NCBI GenBank assembly: GCA_963921425.1
Contig: OY992838.1
Location: 1,364,001-1,428,000 of the forward strand
Origin: Dryas octopetala
Lineage: Eukaryota > Streptophyta > Magnoliopsida > Rosales > Rosaceae
DNA: 64,000 nucleotides
Direction: 5' to 3'
The first letter of the stretch is position 1, and each line of letters starts with the position of its first letter. Under the pieces are notes generated by a model that worked only from the letters and a program-made list of their open reading frames with translations, did not search any database and had not been told where the DNA came from. Below, piece after piece: positions 33,482 through 45,835 of this stretch. The position numbers were made by a program, and so were the translations under genes.

Positions 33482-35703
33482 TCAGTTTCCTGTTGTATCA
33501 TTGGCCTTATTCCCAGACCACCATTGAGCCCTTCTAATTTCCCTTGCTCGCTTCCACTTCTGAATGTTTCTCAGCCTGGCATACATCTTCCGAATCTTAA
33601 TGAGCTTTTGAGACTCCTCAGCAATCAAACTAACTGTTGAGGAGCTCTCACTCAACACAACCCCGTACCCGTCATTGAAAGAGTCCATTCCTTCGGCCAG
33701 AAGTTGCCAGAATAAGCCACCAACAGCTGCGCCTCCACCCCTAGCTGACGAGTAGATACCCGAGTAAACTGTATTGAAAATCCGGTCACGTTGGTTGGTG
33801 GTATAGCCCGACTCTTTCAAAGACCTTCCAAACTCAGCAAAGAGAATTGGCTTCTTTAGGATGTTCTGTGCATCTTGGATATGATTATTGACCCAACTAT
33901 TCAAGAAAGAGACTTGGTCTTCATAACTTGACCCAGATAACCTGCACATCAATGAAAATCACCCAAATTCATAAACTCATTATCTTATAACTGTAAGGTT
34001 TGTTTTAAAGGAAACTTATTTTACGAGTCTTTAGTTCTTTACCATTGGTCAGGATATGAGTGAACAGTGGCAAAGTCAATGCCAGGGATCTGATTATTTG
34101 CGATAAAATCTGTTCCTACTTGAAAGTAGTTTGGATTAGTTTGCTGCTTTGATGCTCCATAGAACCCTTCAAGACCAACTTCTAGCAAGTGATTTCCATC
34201 AATAGATTTCAAGTAATAAGTCATCTCGGTAATCCAAGCCTGTCAGACAAGCACAAAGGTTAAACCATTCTTTCCCTTGATTTTTTTTTTTTTTTAATTT
34301 CTGCTATTGTGCTGGAAGAAACAATTCAGTTTATATTAATTTATGTGTAAGATTAGGCTACAATATTTAAACAGGGACACTACTTGGGTGATGGGTCAAC
34401 CTGGGGGTACCAAGGACACCCTTCTAGGAATACCCGCTAGGAGTGTCCCAAATATTTTCCTTTAAACACAACATCACTTTCAAACAAATGAGGTCTCCAA
34501 GATTTCCAGAACAGAATTTAGTACTAACCCATAAATTTAAATATTAAAATTTAAAATTAAACAAAGGATAAATAGAAAGAAAGAAATGGTTTCCCAAACC
34601 TGAATGGTTTTTCCTGATGGGTCGGAAGTGCATCTGGGCTCATTCATAAGCTCCCAAGCCATTATGGTTGGTTCATCCTTGTAAGCAACTCCAGTCAAAC
34701 TGTTGGTTCTGGTAAGCACAGTCTATTACACAACATCAGAAACGTGTATTAGTAAATATTAGAGCAAACGTAACTCAAAATCAATTTCCATATTTGTATC
34801 TGTTACTGAAAATTAGTCTTTGATCACTAAGAACCAACTACGCAATTGGGGAACCTTTCATCTACTCTTTGCCAAAATGGTAATTAATTAATATAAATTA
34901 TTTCTCACTAGTCACTATCAAAGTATATAATTCTAGAACAGGAAACCAATCCAATTAAAATGGAAGCATTCATCTACCACTATTAAACTACTAATATTAT
35001 TGACTTTCCCAAAAGCAACACTAACGAAAAAGAAAATGAAAGATTATGGATTTATGAGAGAGATTGATTCTGATTTCTAGGTGATTCACCTTGATATGGT
35101 TTTTGTAGTAACCCTTGACAACAGAGTTGGTATAGAAATCATCCTCAGATGTTATAGACTGGCCTTGGTTTCTTGCCCAGTCCACGTACTGTTTTCTGCC
35201 CCCGAAGTTCTCATAGTTATTCACCAAACTAATCACTAGCTTTATCCCATGCTTTCTTGCCTCGGATATCACAAAATCCAACCCCTTTGAATTACCAAGA
35301 CACAAAATTTTCAAAACAAATCAATAAAAGATTTAATATTGTAACAAACCCACAAAGAAAAAATGAATTTAAGGCTAACCTGGAAGGTTTGCTCATTGTA
35401 GGAGCCGGGAGAGGACTGTAGAGCCCTATAACCGCCATCGCTGAAAGCCCAAGTTCTTGCTATTGTGAGCCCATTTTTAGTAGCTTCTTGAAAGGCAGAT
35501 GAAACTTTGTCTCTCTGGGATGGGTCAGAGGCCACATACATCATCCAGTAGGCATTGAACCCATTTGCATAGTAGGGGATTCCATTCAAAACAAGTTGCA
35601 CTCCTCTGGTTTTCACAAACCCATCTTCTGCTTCCACTTGGTTGAAAAGACCCTGATTTTGGATGAGCACCAGAACAAAAACAACCAGACCCCAATGCTT
35701 CAT
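33482..35703 (-). CDS. Mannan endo-1,4-beta-mannosidase (GH5)
   Basis: Five exons on the minus strand (35703-35380, 35284-35090, 34722-34600, 34239-34043, 33941-33482) give 432 residues. The N-terminus is a signal peptide ([10 protein letters not shown] core, ending near VEA), so the enzyme is secreted to the wall, where it cuts mannan and galactoglucomannan backbones. GH5 features in order: [38 protein letters not shown] with the acid/base Glu201, [10 protein letters not shown], and FAEFG with the nucleophile Glu316; then the GGLFWQL strand. Both catalytic glutamates are present. The C-terminal tail beyond the barrel ([18 protein letters not shown]) is basic and longer than a minimal GH5 domain, as in several plant MAN proteins. 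An alternative in-frame ATG lies 15 codons upstream at 35748 but would place a basic stretch before the signal. Converges on APL2 with 526 bp between stops. Confidence 0.92.
34374..34449. repeat. Hairpin repeat in mannanase intron
   Basis: GGGACACT at the left pairs with AGTGTCCC at the right, and the arms (about 35 bp) are imperfectly inverted (ACTTGGG / CCGCTAG region). It lies in the intron between exons 3 and 4. Possibly a small foldback element; AATATTT occurs on both sides. Confidence 0.45.
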
Positions 35704-35830
35704 TTTTCTCTCTCTCTTCCTCTTCCTCTGTTGCTCTCTTATAAACACAGTATTTATGGAAGAAAATATAAGTTATATAACTGAACTTAATGCATAATAA
35801 CTTTCTGGGTGGTTAGCAGTAGTGTGTACT

Positions 35831-35838
35831 GTATATAG
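35831..35838 (-). promoter_or_regulatory. Possible TATA box of mannanase gene
   Basis: CTATATAC on the minus strand about 130 bp upstream of the start codon at 35703. Chosen on spacing only. Confidence 0.35.
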
Positions 35839-38800
35839 CTGTATTTGCTAAAAGAGTATGTAGTTGCCTAGTTGGGTTTTCTTATGCTGTTGTAATTAAG
35901 TTTTTTCACTGATTACCTATTCTTGGATTGAACTTAAATGCACCAAACAAAACTGAAAACCCAATCATGCCCTTGCTTTGTTTCCTAATTTAGTAAAACA
36001 ATAAGGGGTAGTGTAGTCCCTAACCCATTGTTGATATGCTGATGACTATTTACTTGGTAGAAATCAGCTCCAATGCAATGCATGTTGTTCTGACATCAGC
36101 AGGTAAGTCCAATACAATTTTATACATGGTGTTATTCAATTGGGCAGAATATGAGGTAGATAAAAGATGATACCAGACCTTAGGGACTCACCCACTTGCC
36201 CTTGCCACAAAGAAACATAGCCATACATATGACACTGTGGCTACTACCTACTGGCTACTGAACCCCTTTTTCTGCTAAACAGGTTTATTAACATATAGTT
36301 TTAGTGTTTTACAATTAAGATTTTCAGCCAAAAAAAAAATCACAAACAAGTATATTTATTCTTTCTGTTACATTTTGGCGTTAATGTGTATATGTGACGA
36401 GAAAATGGGAAATTAATGATGCAAAAGACCAAAGGTGCCCCTGCCCCTCTCAGTGCCGAAAGTAAAAGCGAAAATCACTTAGCGCACATCACGGCGACGT
36501 TTCGTCCTTTAGCACCGTGGTTCAAGGAGGTGCTACCGGTACCCCGCTTTCTACGTCAATGTAAAAGTGTCATGACACCGGGTGTCATCTGGTTATGACA
36601 AAATGATTTCACGGATAATAAAATGCCACGTGGAGGTCCAGACGAGGAAGCTTCGCAATTATCTCTTTTTCTTTATGTTTTGTTATCTGAGTTTGAATGG
36701 AGACAAAACCCAAGAGTCAAACACACAATTAACTGCGAATGCAGCAATCAGCAATGCGAAGCAAAGAATAAAGAACAGGGAAAAAAAAATATCTTCCACT
36801 GGGATTTTTCATATTTCATATTTCACACTTTTTGCTTTCTCTTTCTCTTACAAAATTGGTTCTTCTCCGTTCACACGTCTCTCGTATTATATTCATTATT
36901 CACTAGATAACGTTACATCATTACATGATGTTACAACTTGCAACCTTATTTCGTATTCACTATGCAATATGCGATTCTGCAATGCACTAAATCATGTACA
37001 AATAATATACTGAATTCTTAAAAATATAAATTCAAAAAATATAAATAATAAAGAAAAATTCGACCAGAGATTGCTCAATTACATAGGAACTCACAATACG
37101 GTTTGAAAGTGTCGTGTACATGTGAATCCTGCCCCACTCTTTAAGCCTTTGCCATAAATTTTGTTAGCAATGCATGTGAACCTCTTAATCCAGACACACC
37201 TGCCCATATCAATAGGAAGCAGGATCCATAATCGAACATGTGCATTTTTATTTTTCTTATCAGGATTTTAGATACTCATGCTTCTAAAAAGAAAAAAATA
37301 ATAATAATAACTGGGTTCAGTACTGTTTTTGATTGTTGTAGATATTGTGCAGGTGGAAGAGCTATTCCTGGAGTTGACAACTGAGAGATTTTGAGGACCC
37401 TATGGTGCAAGATCATGTACCCCAACTACCCAAATTGTGTAGGGAAGAGATTTATTCAGAGAATTGTCCTTACTACTTTGATGCACAAACAGGGTTAAAA
37501 CTTAAAAGAAAACGTAGAAATGTTCCTTTAATTACAAATGTCCTTGTAGGGTATTAAGATTGATTCAGAGCATCAGGCTTTTAGACAGAGTCTTTGGGCC
37601 AAGGCTTATGTTAGCTCCAATGACTGACACAATCTTTGGGTACAGAGAGGGTATTTTTTGCTTTAATTGAGCTGGGCCAACGCTGTGGGCTGAGGCTCTA
37701 CACTGAAGGTACCTTTTACATTTTATGGGTCGTCTCTTCAGATAAATAAAGCCTATACTGTAGTGGTCCACACAAATCCAAAGGGCAAAAATTTATCAAA
37801 GTGAACATTGTGGTGCGATGAATTCCATGATGACCACATTTTGGAATATGCATGATTTGATTGACACTGGTGTTAAACTACTCACTTTTTATAGGATGCT
37901 AACCTCTCTTCACACTTGTGAAAATGACTTTTTTATTACACAAATACTGATATTTTGATAAATATAATTTTTTTAATAGATTTTTTTTCTATTTTTAAAT
38001 TATAAATATAAACAAACTCAGTTGTTCGATAAAAAAAAAAAATTAAATCTGTGAAATAAGGAGAAATTAATTAAGAAAAGAAAAAGGAGAAGAGAGAGGA
38101 GCGTGACTTTGTGAAATTAAGGAGAGAGATGCGGCATTAATTAAGGAGAGAGAGAGACACCAAATTAATTTTTATGGGCAGAAAAGTAAATTTGGAAAAT
38201 AGATAACCAACCATTAGATTTAAACCGAAACGATTTCAGCCATTCGGATCTGAAAATAAATTTTATGATTTAAAAACCATTTTGTTTTATTATATAGATT
38301 TTTTTAAAAAATACTTTTGTTGGATTTAATGCTCTAATGATCCCAATTACCAGAAGAAAATTGCTCTAATAATCCTCATCAAGTTTATTAAATTCCAAAA
38401 CGCGCAAAAAGATCACATCACGTAAGGAGTTTCTATGTTTGGAAATAATGTTTGGCATGGCAGGTCAGGGCCGAAACTGGTCGTTGAGGAAAAAAAATAA
38501 AGTTGATGGCCGGCCTTGACTATAATTACAGTGGTAGATGGTATGGGATCGGTTGGGGTCAAACTTGGTCCTACCGTAGAAAGTTAGAAACACTGTTAAA
38601 AAAGATAGCACAAGCTAACACAATATAGATATGTTAAACCACACTTTTATAGTACAATCAAATTCAAACCCAAAACAAAATTAGTGGTTCCACACCAATT
38701 TGTAGATAACATGATTTTCTATAATGAATAATAATGAGTCAAATTAATTTCATTCAAACATGAATGACCTAATATTGATACTATAAATATAACTATATTT

Positions 38801-38962
38801 CACTCCTATAATCCTATTGTATAGATAAATAATTATATTTTTTCCATGTTTGAAAATATGTATGAATCATTGTACAATTCTAAGATTATGTGGAGACCCC
38901 AATTTTGAAGGAAAAGAAAATGATTTTATTTAGGTTAGTGAGACGCATATTATGACCCAACC
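35839..38962. other. Intergenic with a GC-richer island
   Basis: No gene supported. About 36430-36660 is clearly richer in G+C than its surroundings and contains a CCACGTGG palindrome (36623-36630), but no frame with a recognisable product. The remainder is AT-rich. Confidence 0.45.
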
Positions 38963-38972
38963 ATGAAACTTG

Positions 38973-39282
38973 GAGTTAATTACACTTATACCCCTTGAGG
39001 TTTATCGTCTTTTTACATATACTCTTTGGAGTTTCAAAAATTACACATACACCCCTTGAGATTTCAAAACTATTGTAGATAACCTCCTACAAGAGAAAAA
39101 AATAAATAAACAAAAAATAAAATATTTGTATTGAGGTTGGACCTTACACCTTAAGTAATCTTATTAGGCCATTTCACCCCTTAGCATACCTTTTTGTATA
39201 ATTTCTTATTATTTTTCGTCTCACTATAGGGGGTTATATGCAACAATTTTGAAACCTCAGAGAGTGTAAGTGTAATTAACTC
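38973..39282. mobile_element. Mutator-like MITE, 310 bp
   Basis: Starts GAGTTAATTACACTTA and ends with its inverse, AGTGTAATTAACTC. It is flanked by an exact 10-bp duplication ATGAAACTTG (38963-38972 and 39283-39292). The interior repeats TTACA..ATACWCYYTKGAG motifs. A 9-11-bp duplication is the Mutator signature; no protein is encoded. The end sequence resembles that of the intact MULE at 4305. Confidence 0.85.
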
Positions 39283-39292
39283 ATGAAACTTG

Positions 39293-41515
39293 AGTGCAAT
39301 TTATTTATTTTAGACTCTTGGTCTATTTAATTATATCTTTCGTATAATTTGATTAAATTTACTTTTGTTATATATATTTATATATGATAATAATTTATGT
39401 GATCATGCACTGTTGCATTTTCTCTCTATTAAGTCAGCCACGTACGTGATGGCTTGTTCCAATATGCTTATTATCACTTGACACCTTTTTGCATGTTTTA
39501 ATTATTATTTTCATTATTATCTTAAGAGGGATAAGAGTAGAAGTATATGGCATGATGTGTTTTACAATTTTACTTAGCATGAAGTGTTTTTATTTCGTTA
39601 CATATATTTGACACCTCCCCTATGCTGCTTTTATTTGCTAATATGATCGAGGTGGAACCATTAGATAGTTGGAGTGCTCATTGAGCACTCTATATATCTG
39701 GACGAGGGGTATATGCTGGAGGTGACATGCCTATTAATGTTGCTGACAATTTTTCATGTAATTAATGGTTATATGGATGCATGAGACACCTTCACGGCTC
39801 CACCTTACCTAGAGCATCATCATCTAGTTACGTACACGTTCTATATATTCTGAAAATAACTTACCTGTCGCTGTTATAGGGACGCTGTTATAGGGACAGG
39901 TGTTATCCCCATTAGAGAGAGAGGAAGAGAGAAAGAGAGAGAGAGATAGAGAGAGAAGGGAGGGGGGGAGGGATAACATGTAGCGTACCTGCTGTTGCAG
40001 TTCTTCTCATTCGATCTTTCACTCCATGCAAGTCGACACCATATCATGTGATTCATTAATGTTTTTCCTAACAGCTAGGTATTTAGGTACTATACAAATA
40101 TATATAGGGTGCATGGTTTTATAGAGTTACAAACTTAAAAATGGGCAAAGAGAAAGAGAGACAGAAAAAAGCTTAAAATTTTGAAGAAGTTTTCGAGGTC
40201 AAGGTGAGTGTGGTTTATGTAATCTGTTTTAAAACTTCCGTATATTTTTCTATATAGATGAAAATTCACGATATATGCTATTATGGAATTTATGCTCTTT
40301 ATAAAAAATCTCTCTACTTGAAATCAGGCATATTTTTTTGTGAAATGTTTTTGAGATTTAATTTATATATTTTTTATGTGGTGGTTTTGTTGAAATTGTT
40401 CGTGGAACATGAGAACTTCAGTAATTGGTTATCTGAGGGATGAAAGTGTTACACCAGTTACAACAGTTTGTTGAAATGATCAAACACAACTATTCAGATC
40501 ATCTATTTATAAACACGACAACATACCAGACCAATATAATTAATTTTGTCCTCCAACTCTCTTCCCTCTTTTCTTTCTTAGAGAAACATAAAGTAAAGTT
40601 TGTTAGAATTCGAGTTTGTGTGCAAAGACTCAAATTGATAGTTGTATCCTGCAAGATAGACATGCAAGAATCTACTGCACAAGGTGTAGAGGGTGAATTT
40701 TCTGTCTTAGGAGATTGCATTTGCAAGTCTCTATCAATCCTAAACAAGTTAGTGATTTCCAATTTCACTCCTACTCTTATCTTATTGCTTCTGGTTGTAT
40801 TCGATTTCATTGTTGTTGAAATTGTGAACTGAAGTTTTTGTTGGCTTACATACTTGATATATGTGATATAAAATTGCTATTGCAATTGTAGCTTATGCTT
40901 GATTACATCTTTAATATAGATAGATATACTATAATGTTGTAGAAGTTGTAATCTGTGTGGGATTACATTATCGATATATATATATACAATAATTGTAGTT
41001 GCTTTTACTAATCTTATATTATAATTTGTAGTTAAATCGTTATACTTTATTATTAGTATTGTGATATGATAATGTAGTATATATATTAGTTTTTGTTTGT
41101 TTCTAATATATATTATTGTTACTGCAAGTGTTGATTCCAGTTTTTCAATACTACTTATATCTCATATTAATTGATTGTTCGTAACATACCCTACTCACAA
41201 AGTTGTGATTTTGCTCACGCCTCTTTTTCATTTTGTTTACAGATGGGCAGGAAAAGGGTTAGGCAAGCTAAGACTATTATGCTGACTTTTGGAATAGACT
41301 TGTATAGATTTTGACATATTTATAAAAGAAATTGGTTTTATACTTTTATTCCAAAGGTATTTAGCAATCTAGTCTCATGTTTACTTTACTTATGTGGAAT
41401 GCATGAAAGATGTGTGTGATTTAGAAAAGGTTAATTTACATTTGATTATGGTCCGGGAGTGACTTTAGTTGAGTAGGTAACTTGGCAATTGGCAACAACT
41501 ACCACGCATGTGGAG
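39293..41515. other. Intergenic, DFR upstream
   Basis: Holds a purine GA-rich tract (39914-39970), a copy of the GACAGGTGTTATCCC-type hairpin repeat (39850-39910), and an unplaced 130-codon frame (40440-40832) whose hydrophobic ending and AT-rich codons match nothing I know. It may be a retroelement remnant. No supported gene. Confidence 0.4.
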
Positions 41516-41659
41516 CAACCGTTAGGAGATCACGTGATGACTTGGAAGCTAGACCTGAAAAAATAAAAAGCGCGCGTGGGTGTTAGGCTGTTGCTTGTAG
41601 GTGTTAGCTGGGGGTCGTATCACTCCAAGTCAATTAATCATCCCTTATATATATTTATA
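41516..41659 (+). promoter_or_regulatory. DFR promoter: MYB site, G-box and TATA
   Basis: CAACCGTTA (41516-41524) resembles an R2R3-MYB recognition element. A perfect G-box CACGTG follows at 41531-41536, and a TATATATATTTATA core at 41646-41659, about 115 bp before the start codon. Adjacent MYB and bHLH sites fit the MYB-bHLH-WD40 control known for late anthocyanin genes; binding is inferred. Confidence 0.6.
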
Positions 41660-41773
41660 CTTGGTACGTTTGGAACCTAAGCATCAAGCAGATTGTCGAT
41701 TTTCCTTTTCGGATATTTGCATCCGAATCCTTATATATCTTTGCCTTTTGCTTTTTTACGAATTTATATAAGC

Positions 41774-43733
41774 ATGGGATCCGAGTCCGAAACCGTTTGT
41801 GTGACCGGCGCTTCCGGATTTGTCGGGTCATGGCTCGTGATGAGACTGCTAGAGCGCGGTTACACCGTTCGAGCCACCGTGCGAGACCCTAGTCTGTCCA
41901 TTTTCACCATCTTATAATTGAGTCTAATTAATTGTTAAAACGAATTAGTTAAATTTGTAAATTAACTTGCAATTATTTTGTGATTAACAGCAAATGTGAA
42001 GAAGGTGAAGCATCTTCTAGAGTTGCCAAAGGCCGAGACGCACTTGACGCTGTGGAAGGCTGACCTGTCCGAAGAGGGAAGCTTTGATGAAGCCATTAAG
42101 GGCTGCACTGGAGTGTTCCATGTCGCCACACCTATGGATTTTGAGTCCAAGGACCCCGAGGTATATATAATTAATGAATTTATCGTCAATTAATTTGCAT
42201 ATGATTAAAAGGAAAAATCTTGTTAATCAGTATTGTAATTAAATAGGGGTGATGGTGGTGGCCGCGGTGAATCCGGCTTAGAGCATTAAGAAGATATGAA
42301 ATTAGGCAGAGATTAAGACTTTTTTTTTTTTTTTTTTTTCTTTTTCAAACTTGCTATTTCGCTCTGGTTAGCAATAGATGACAGTTTTGGGACCCAGTGT
42401 TTGGTGGATTTGCTTGAAAGAGTAGACATCATACAATTAAAAAAGTAAAATACAACCTTGGCCGTCACAGATCAATAATGTGCGATTAAAAATTGTATAT
42501 TTGACAGTTCTTTACAAGTATTTTGTACAACAATTATTCAGCACGGCCTGCACACAGCACACTCTAATGATAATTAATAGATTAAATTGGTAGAGTTTTT
42601 CTTAATTAAACATATTAAGTTCAATAAATAAACATGTTTAATTGATTGGCAGAATGAGGTGATAAAGCCAACAATAAATGGGGTGTTAGACATCATGAAG
42701 GCATGCCTGAAAGCAAAGACAGTTCGAAGGCTGGTGTTTACATCCTCAGCAGGAACTGTGAATGTTGAAGAGCACCGAAAGTCATCCTACGACGAAAACA
42801 ACTGGAGCGATGTCGAATTTTGCCGGAAAGTAAAGATGACTGGTTGGGTAAGTAATTACTAATTAATTAACCAAATCATCTGAATTAGCACACTCGCTCT
42901 TAATTATTCTATTCTGGATTGTTCTCTTCTGTTATGTTCAGATGTATTTTGCATCCAAGACCCTAGCTGAGCAAGCTGCATGGAAGTTTGCCAAAGAAAA
43001 CAACATTGATTTCATTACAATTATCCCAACTCTTGTAATTGGCCCATTTCTCATGCCATCCATGCCACCAAGCCTCATCACTGGACTTTCGCCAATCACT
43101 GGCGAGTATTGCTATTTGTACCATCTTAATTGACTGACATTGCCATCACGAATGTCCATTAATTAACATTAGTGTTCCTTAATTAATTGTAACAGGAAAT
43201 GAAAGTCATTATTGGATTATAAAGCAAGGACAGTTCGTTCACTTGGATGACCTCTGCCTTTCTCATATATACTTGTACGAGCATCCCAAAGCAGAGGGTC
43301 GCTACATTTGCTCTTCACATGATGCTACAATTCATGACCTTGCAAAATTGCTGAGAGAAAAATACCCTGAGTACAATGTCCCTACAAAGTAAGCCCGGCC
43401 TTCTTACCATTAATTATTAAATTACATTTGAAGCAATTGGTAATTAGCTGAGATTAATTGGAGCAATTGGTGTACTTAATTACGAACAGGTTCAAGAACA
43501 TTGAGGACAACTTACCAAACATGCATTTTTCTTCAAAGAAGTTGACGGATACAGGGTTTGAGTTCAAGTACAGCTTGGAGGACATGTTTGTAGGGGCTGT
43601 TGATACATGCAGAGCAAAGGGCTTGATTCCAGTTCCTACTCCTCAAACTGAAAAGCATGAAAAACACGATGCAGCAGCAGCACCAGCAGCATCTGAAGAA
43701 AACAATGTGGTCGATGTCAAAGTCGCCGGCTAA
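41774..43733 (+). CDS. DFR: Dihydroflavonol 4-reductase
   Basis: Six exons (41774-41891, 41991-42160, 42653-42847, 42942-43101, 43196-43388, 43490-43733) give 359 residues. The enzyme is an NADPH-dependent short-chain reductase converting dihydroflavonols to leucoanthocyanidins in the cytosol, on the way to anthocyanins and condensed tannins. [11 protein letters not shown] is the dinucleotide-binding Rossmann loop. The catalytic Tyr163 and Lys167 lie in YFASK, with the Ser in TSSAG. Residue 133 is Asn (TVNVEEH), the common Asn-type enzyme with broad substrate use, not the Asp-type. The C-terminal tail is an Ala/His/Lys-rich low-complexity stretch longer than usual. The fourth intron starts with GC (donor GCGAGT) and ends with AG; only this choice keeps the family sequence PITGNESHY in frame. 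Sequence is closest to Rosaceae DFRs from memory. Confidence 0.94.
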
Positions 43734-44664
43734 AATCAATATGGATGATGATCAGTGCTAATGTTTACATGGCGCTTTTTGTGTCATGGCTTAATTAATC
43801 TATGTTGTTTATTTTGGTCAAATTAATCTATGTTGTTAAAGAGCTTCAAATAAACTGCTGTTGCATTTTGATTATGTGGTTATCTATGTATAAAAGTAAT
43901 TTCAGATTTAATATATATATTATTATAGACTATAGAGTGCGTGACTCGTTTTCCAGAAAGAAGCTTTTGCTAATGGTTTTGTTGGTCTATCCGATCAAAT
44001 CTTTTTTGGGTCAAATATTTGATCAAATCAAATGTATGACATATGGACCTATACAGGGTGGTACAGTAAGATGCAGCTAGCGGCTCATTATGATGTTTCC
44101 CAAGTCAGAAAAAATTTCCAAATTGGTTTAATTCCTCCTCTCCAGTCTCCAGTGCTAATACTTCCCACGTACTTCGGAAACATTAATTCGGATGCACAAC
44201 AAGCATTTATTCATGTCCAAAATTCAAAACCCTCTAATTTTATTTTATTTTCCTCCTCAAAGTAGACCCTTAGATGGGTTGGTGGGTGGGAGGGAAGGAG
44301 GTCAGTTGAGTTTACTAAATTATAGAGATTGAAAATAGAAAGCTGTGGTGAAGAAAGACAAAAGTGAGAATGTACCCAAAGAAGAAGGAAGGAAAACGGG
44401 AGAAATACAGATAAGGCTATAAGAGTAATAAAGAATGTAAATTCATTTCTTCATAAAATAGTAACATTTATGTAATTAATAGATGTAAGAAAAAAAAATT
44501 ATGGATATCACAAAAAAGAAAAAAAAAAGTAATACAATTTCAAATATAAACGGAAAAGAAAGTTGGTGATGTATTAGACGGTTAGACCATCCCATGAATC
44601 AGTAGAGTAATTACATAAATTAGGAAGGTGCTTCTAAGTTCTAATGGTTGCTCCCAATCGGTTT
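43734..44664. other. Intergenic after DFR
   Basis: DFR 3' UTR, then AT-rich spacer. Includes a short duplication of tatgttgtt..ttggtcaaattaatc just after the stop. No gene. Confidence 0.5.
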
Positions 44665-44673
44665 TTAACTTTA

Positions 44674-45826
44674 GAGCAAATTACATGTAGGTAACTTAAG
44701 TATATACCCTTATTCACTTGAGTATCTCAATAAAAAAATGTTACCTTAACTACTGATTTTAAACACTCAGATACCTCCGTCAACTATTCCGTTGGGGAGG
44801 CCATTAACTGCATACGTGGCACACTGACAAACCCTTAGAAAAATGCGACGTGGACAAAAAAAAAAAAACTTTTAAAAATAAAATAATTATTTAAAAAAAT
44901 TAAAAACATAATAATTAAATTAAAAAAACAAAAAAATAAAGAAAAAATGCAGCCCCAGCACCCTTCCCTCCGCCTCCCACCCCTCCCTCCGAGACCCAGC
45001 CACCCCTTCGACCCGAGCCACCTTACCGCCAACCCCAGCCACCACTCCGCCGACCCACCCGGCCACCCACCCTTATTTTCCCCGCCCCTCTCCTCTCTCT
45101 AACTCTTTCTCTCCTCGAAACCCCAGCCCCGAGGCCTCCTCCCTCGCGTCGGCCACCCAACTCAGTGACCCACCCACCTCCCTCCCCTCTCCGGCCACCA
45201 GCTTCACTCTGTTTTTCCTCTTTCTGTCACTCTGTTTTTTTTCCCTCTCTCTGATCTGAACGAGGAGGGTGGAGCTCAGGGAGGGTCGAGGCTGGGGTTT
45301 CAGGGAGAGAGAGAAATAGTGAGGCAGGGAGAGATAGGAGAGGGGAGGGCAGAGAGAGGGGGTGGGTGGCTCGGTCGGGGAGAGAGAGAGCGAGGCAGAG
45401 AGTGAACGTGAGGGGCGGGGAGAGAGAAAGTGAGGCATATAGAGAGGAGAGGGGTGGGTCGGCGGCAGGGTGGGTGGCTGGGGTTGGGTGGGTATCAGAG
45501 GGAGGGGTGTTGGGGCTGCATATTTCTTGATTTTTTTATTGTTTAAATTTAATTATTGTGTTTTTAATTTTTTTTTTGTTTTTTTAAATAACTATTTCAT
45601 TTTTTAAAGTTTATTTTATTTTTTATTATTTTTTTGTTCATGTGGCATGTTTTAAAGGTATGTCAGTGTGCCACGTAGGCAGTTAATGGCCTCCCCGACG
45701 GAATAGTTGACAGAGGTACCTGGGTATGCAAAATCAGTAGTTAAGGTATTTATGAGTAACTTTTTTTTATTGAGCTACTCAAGTAAACAAGGGTGTATAC
45801 TTGAAGTATTTGCGTGTAATTTGCCC
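44674..45826. mobile_element. Foldback Mutator-like element, 1153 bp
   Basis: Ends GAGCAAATTACAT and (inverse) GGGCAAATTACAC, with an exact 9-bp duplication TTAACTTTA at 44665-44673 and 45827-45835. The inverted arms run from the ends through TTCCGTYGGGGAGGCCATTAAC and CCACGT, past an AT-rich block, into matching C-rich sequences (gcagccccagcaccct / its inverse near 45505). Together each arm is several hundred bases, so nearly the whole element can fold back. The centre is CT/GA-rich low-complexity sequence whose 121-codon frame (45073-45438, minus) I regard as spurious. No transposase. Confidence 0.85.
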
Positions 45827-45835
45827 TTAACTTTA

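Noticed and set aside
39914..39970. GA-rich repeat considered as a CRISPR-like or regulatory array
   Set aside because: Simple purine microsatellite without spacers; eukaryotic context.
40440..40832. 130-codon plus-strand frame
   Set aside because: No recognisable domain, AT-driven codons, no splice or promoter context. Left as an uncertain remnant.
45073..45438. 121-codon frame on the minus strand, Pro/Ser/Leu-rich
   Set aside because: Lies in CT/GA low-complexity core of a foldback transposon; no domain.
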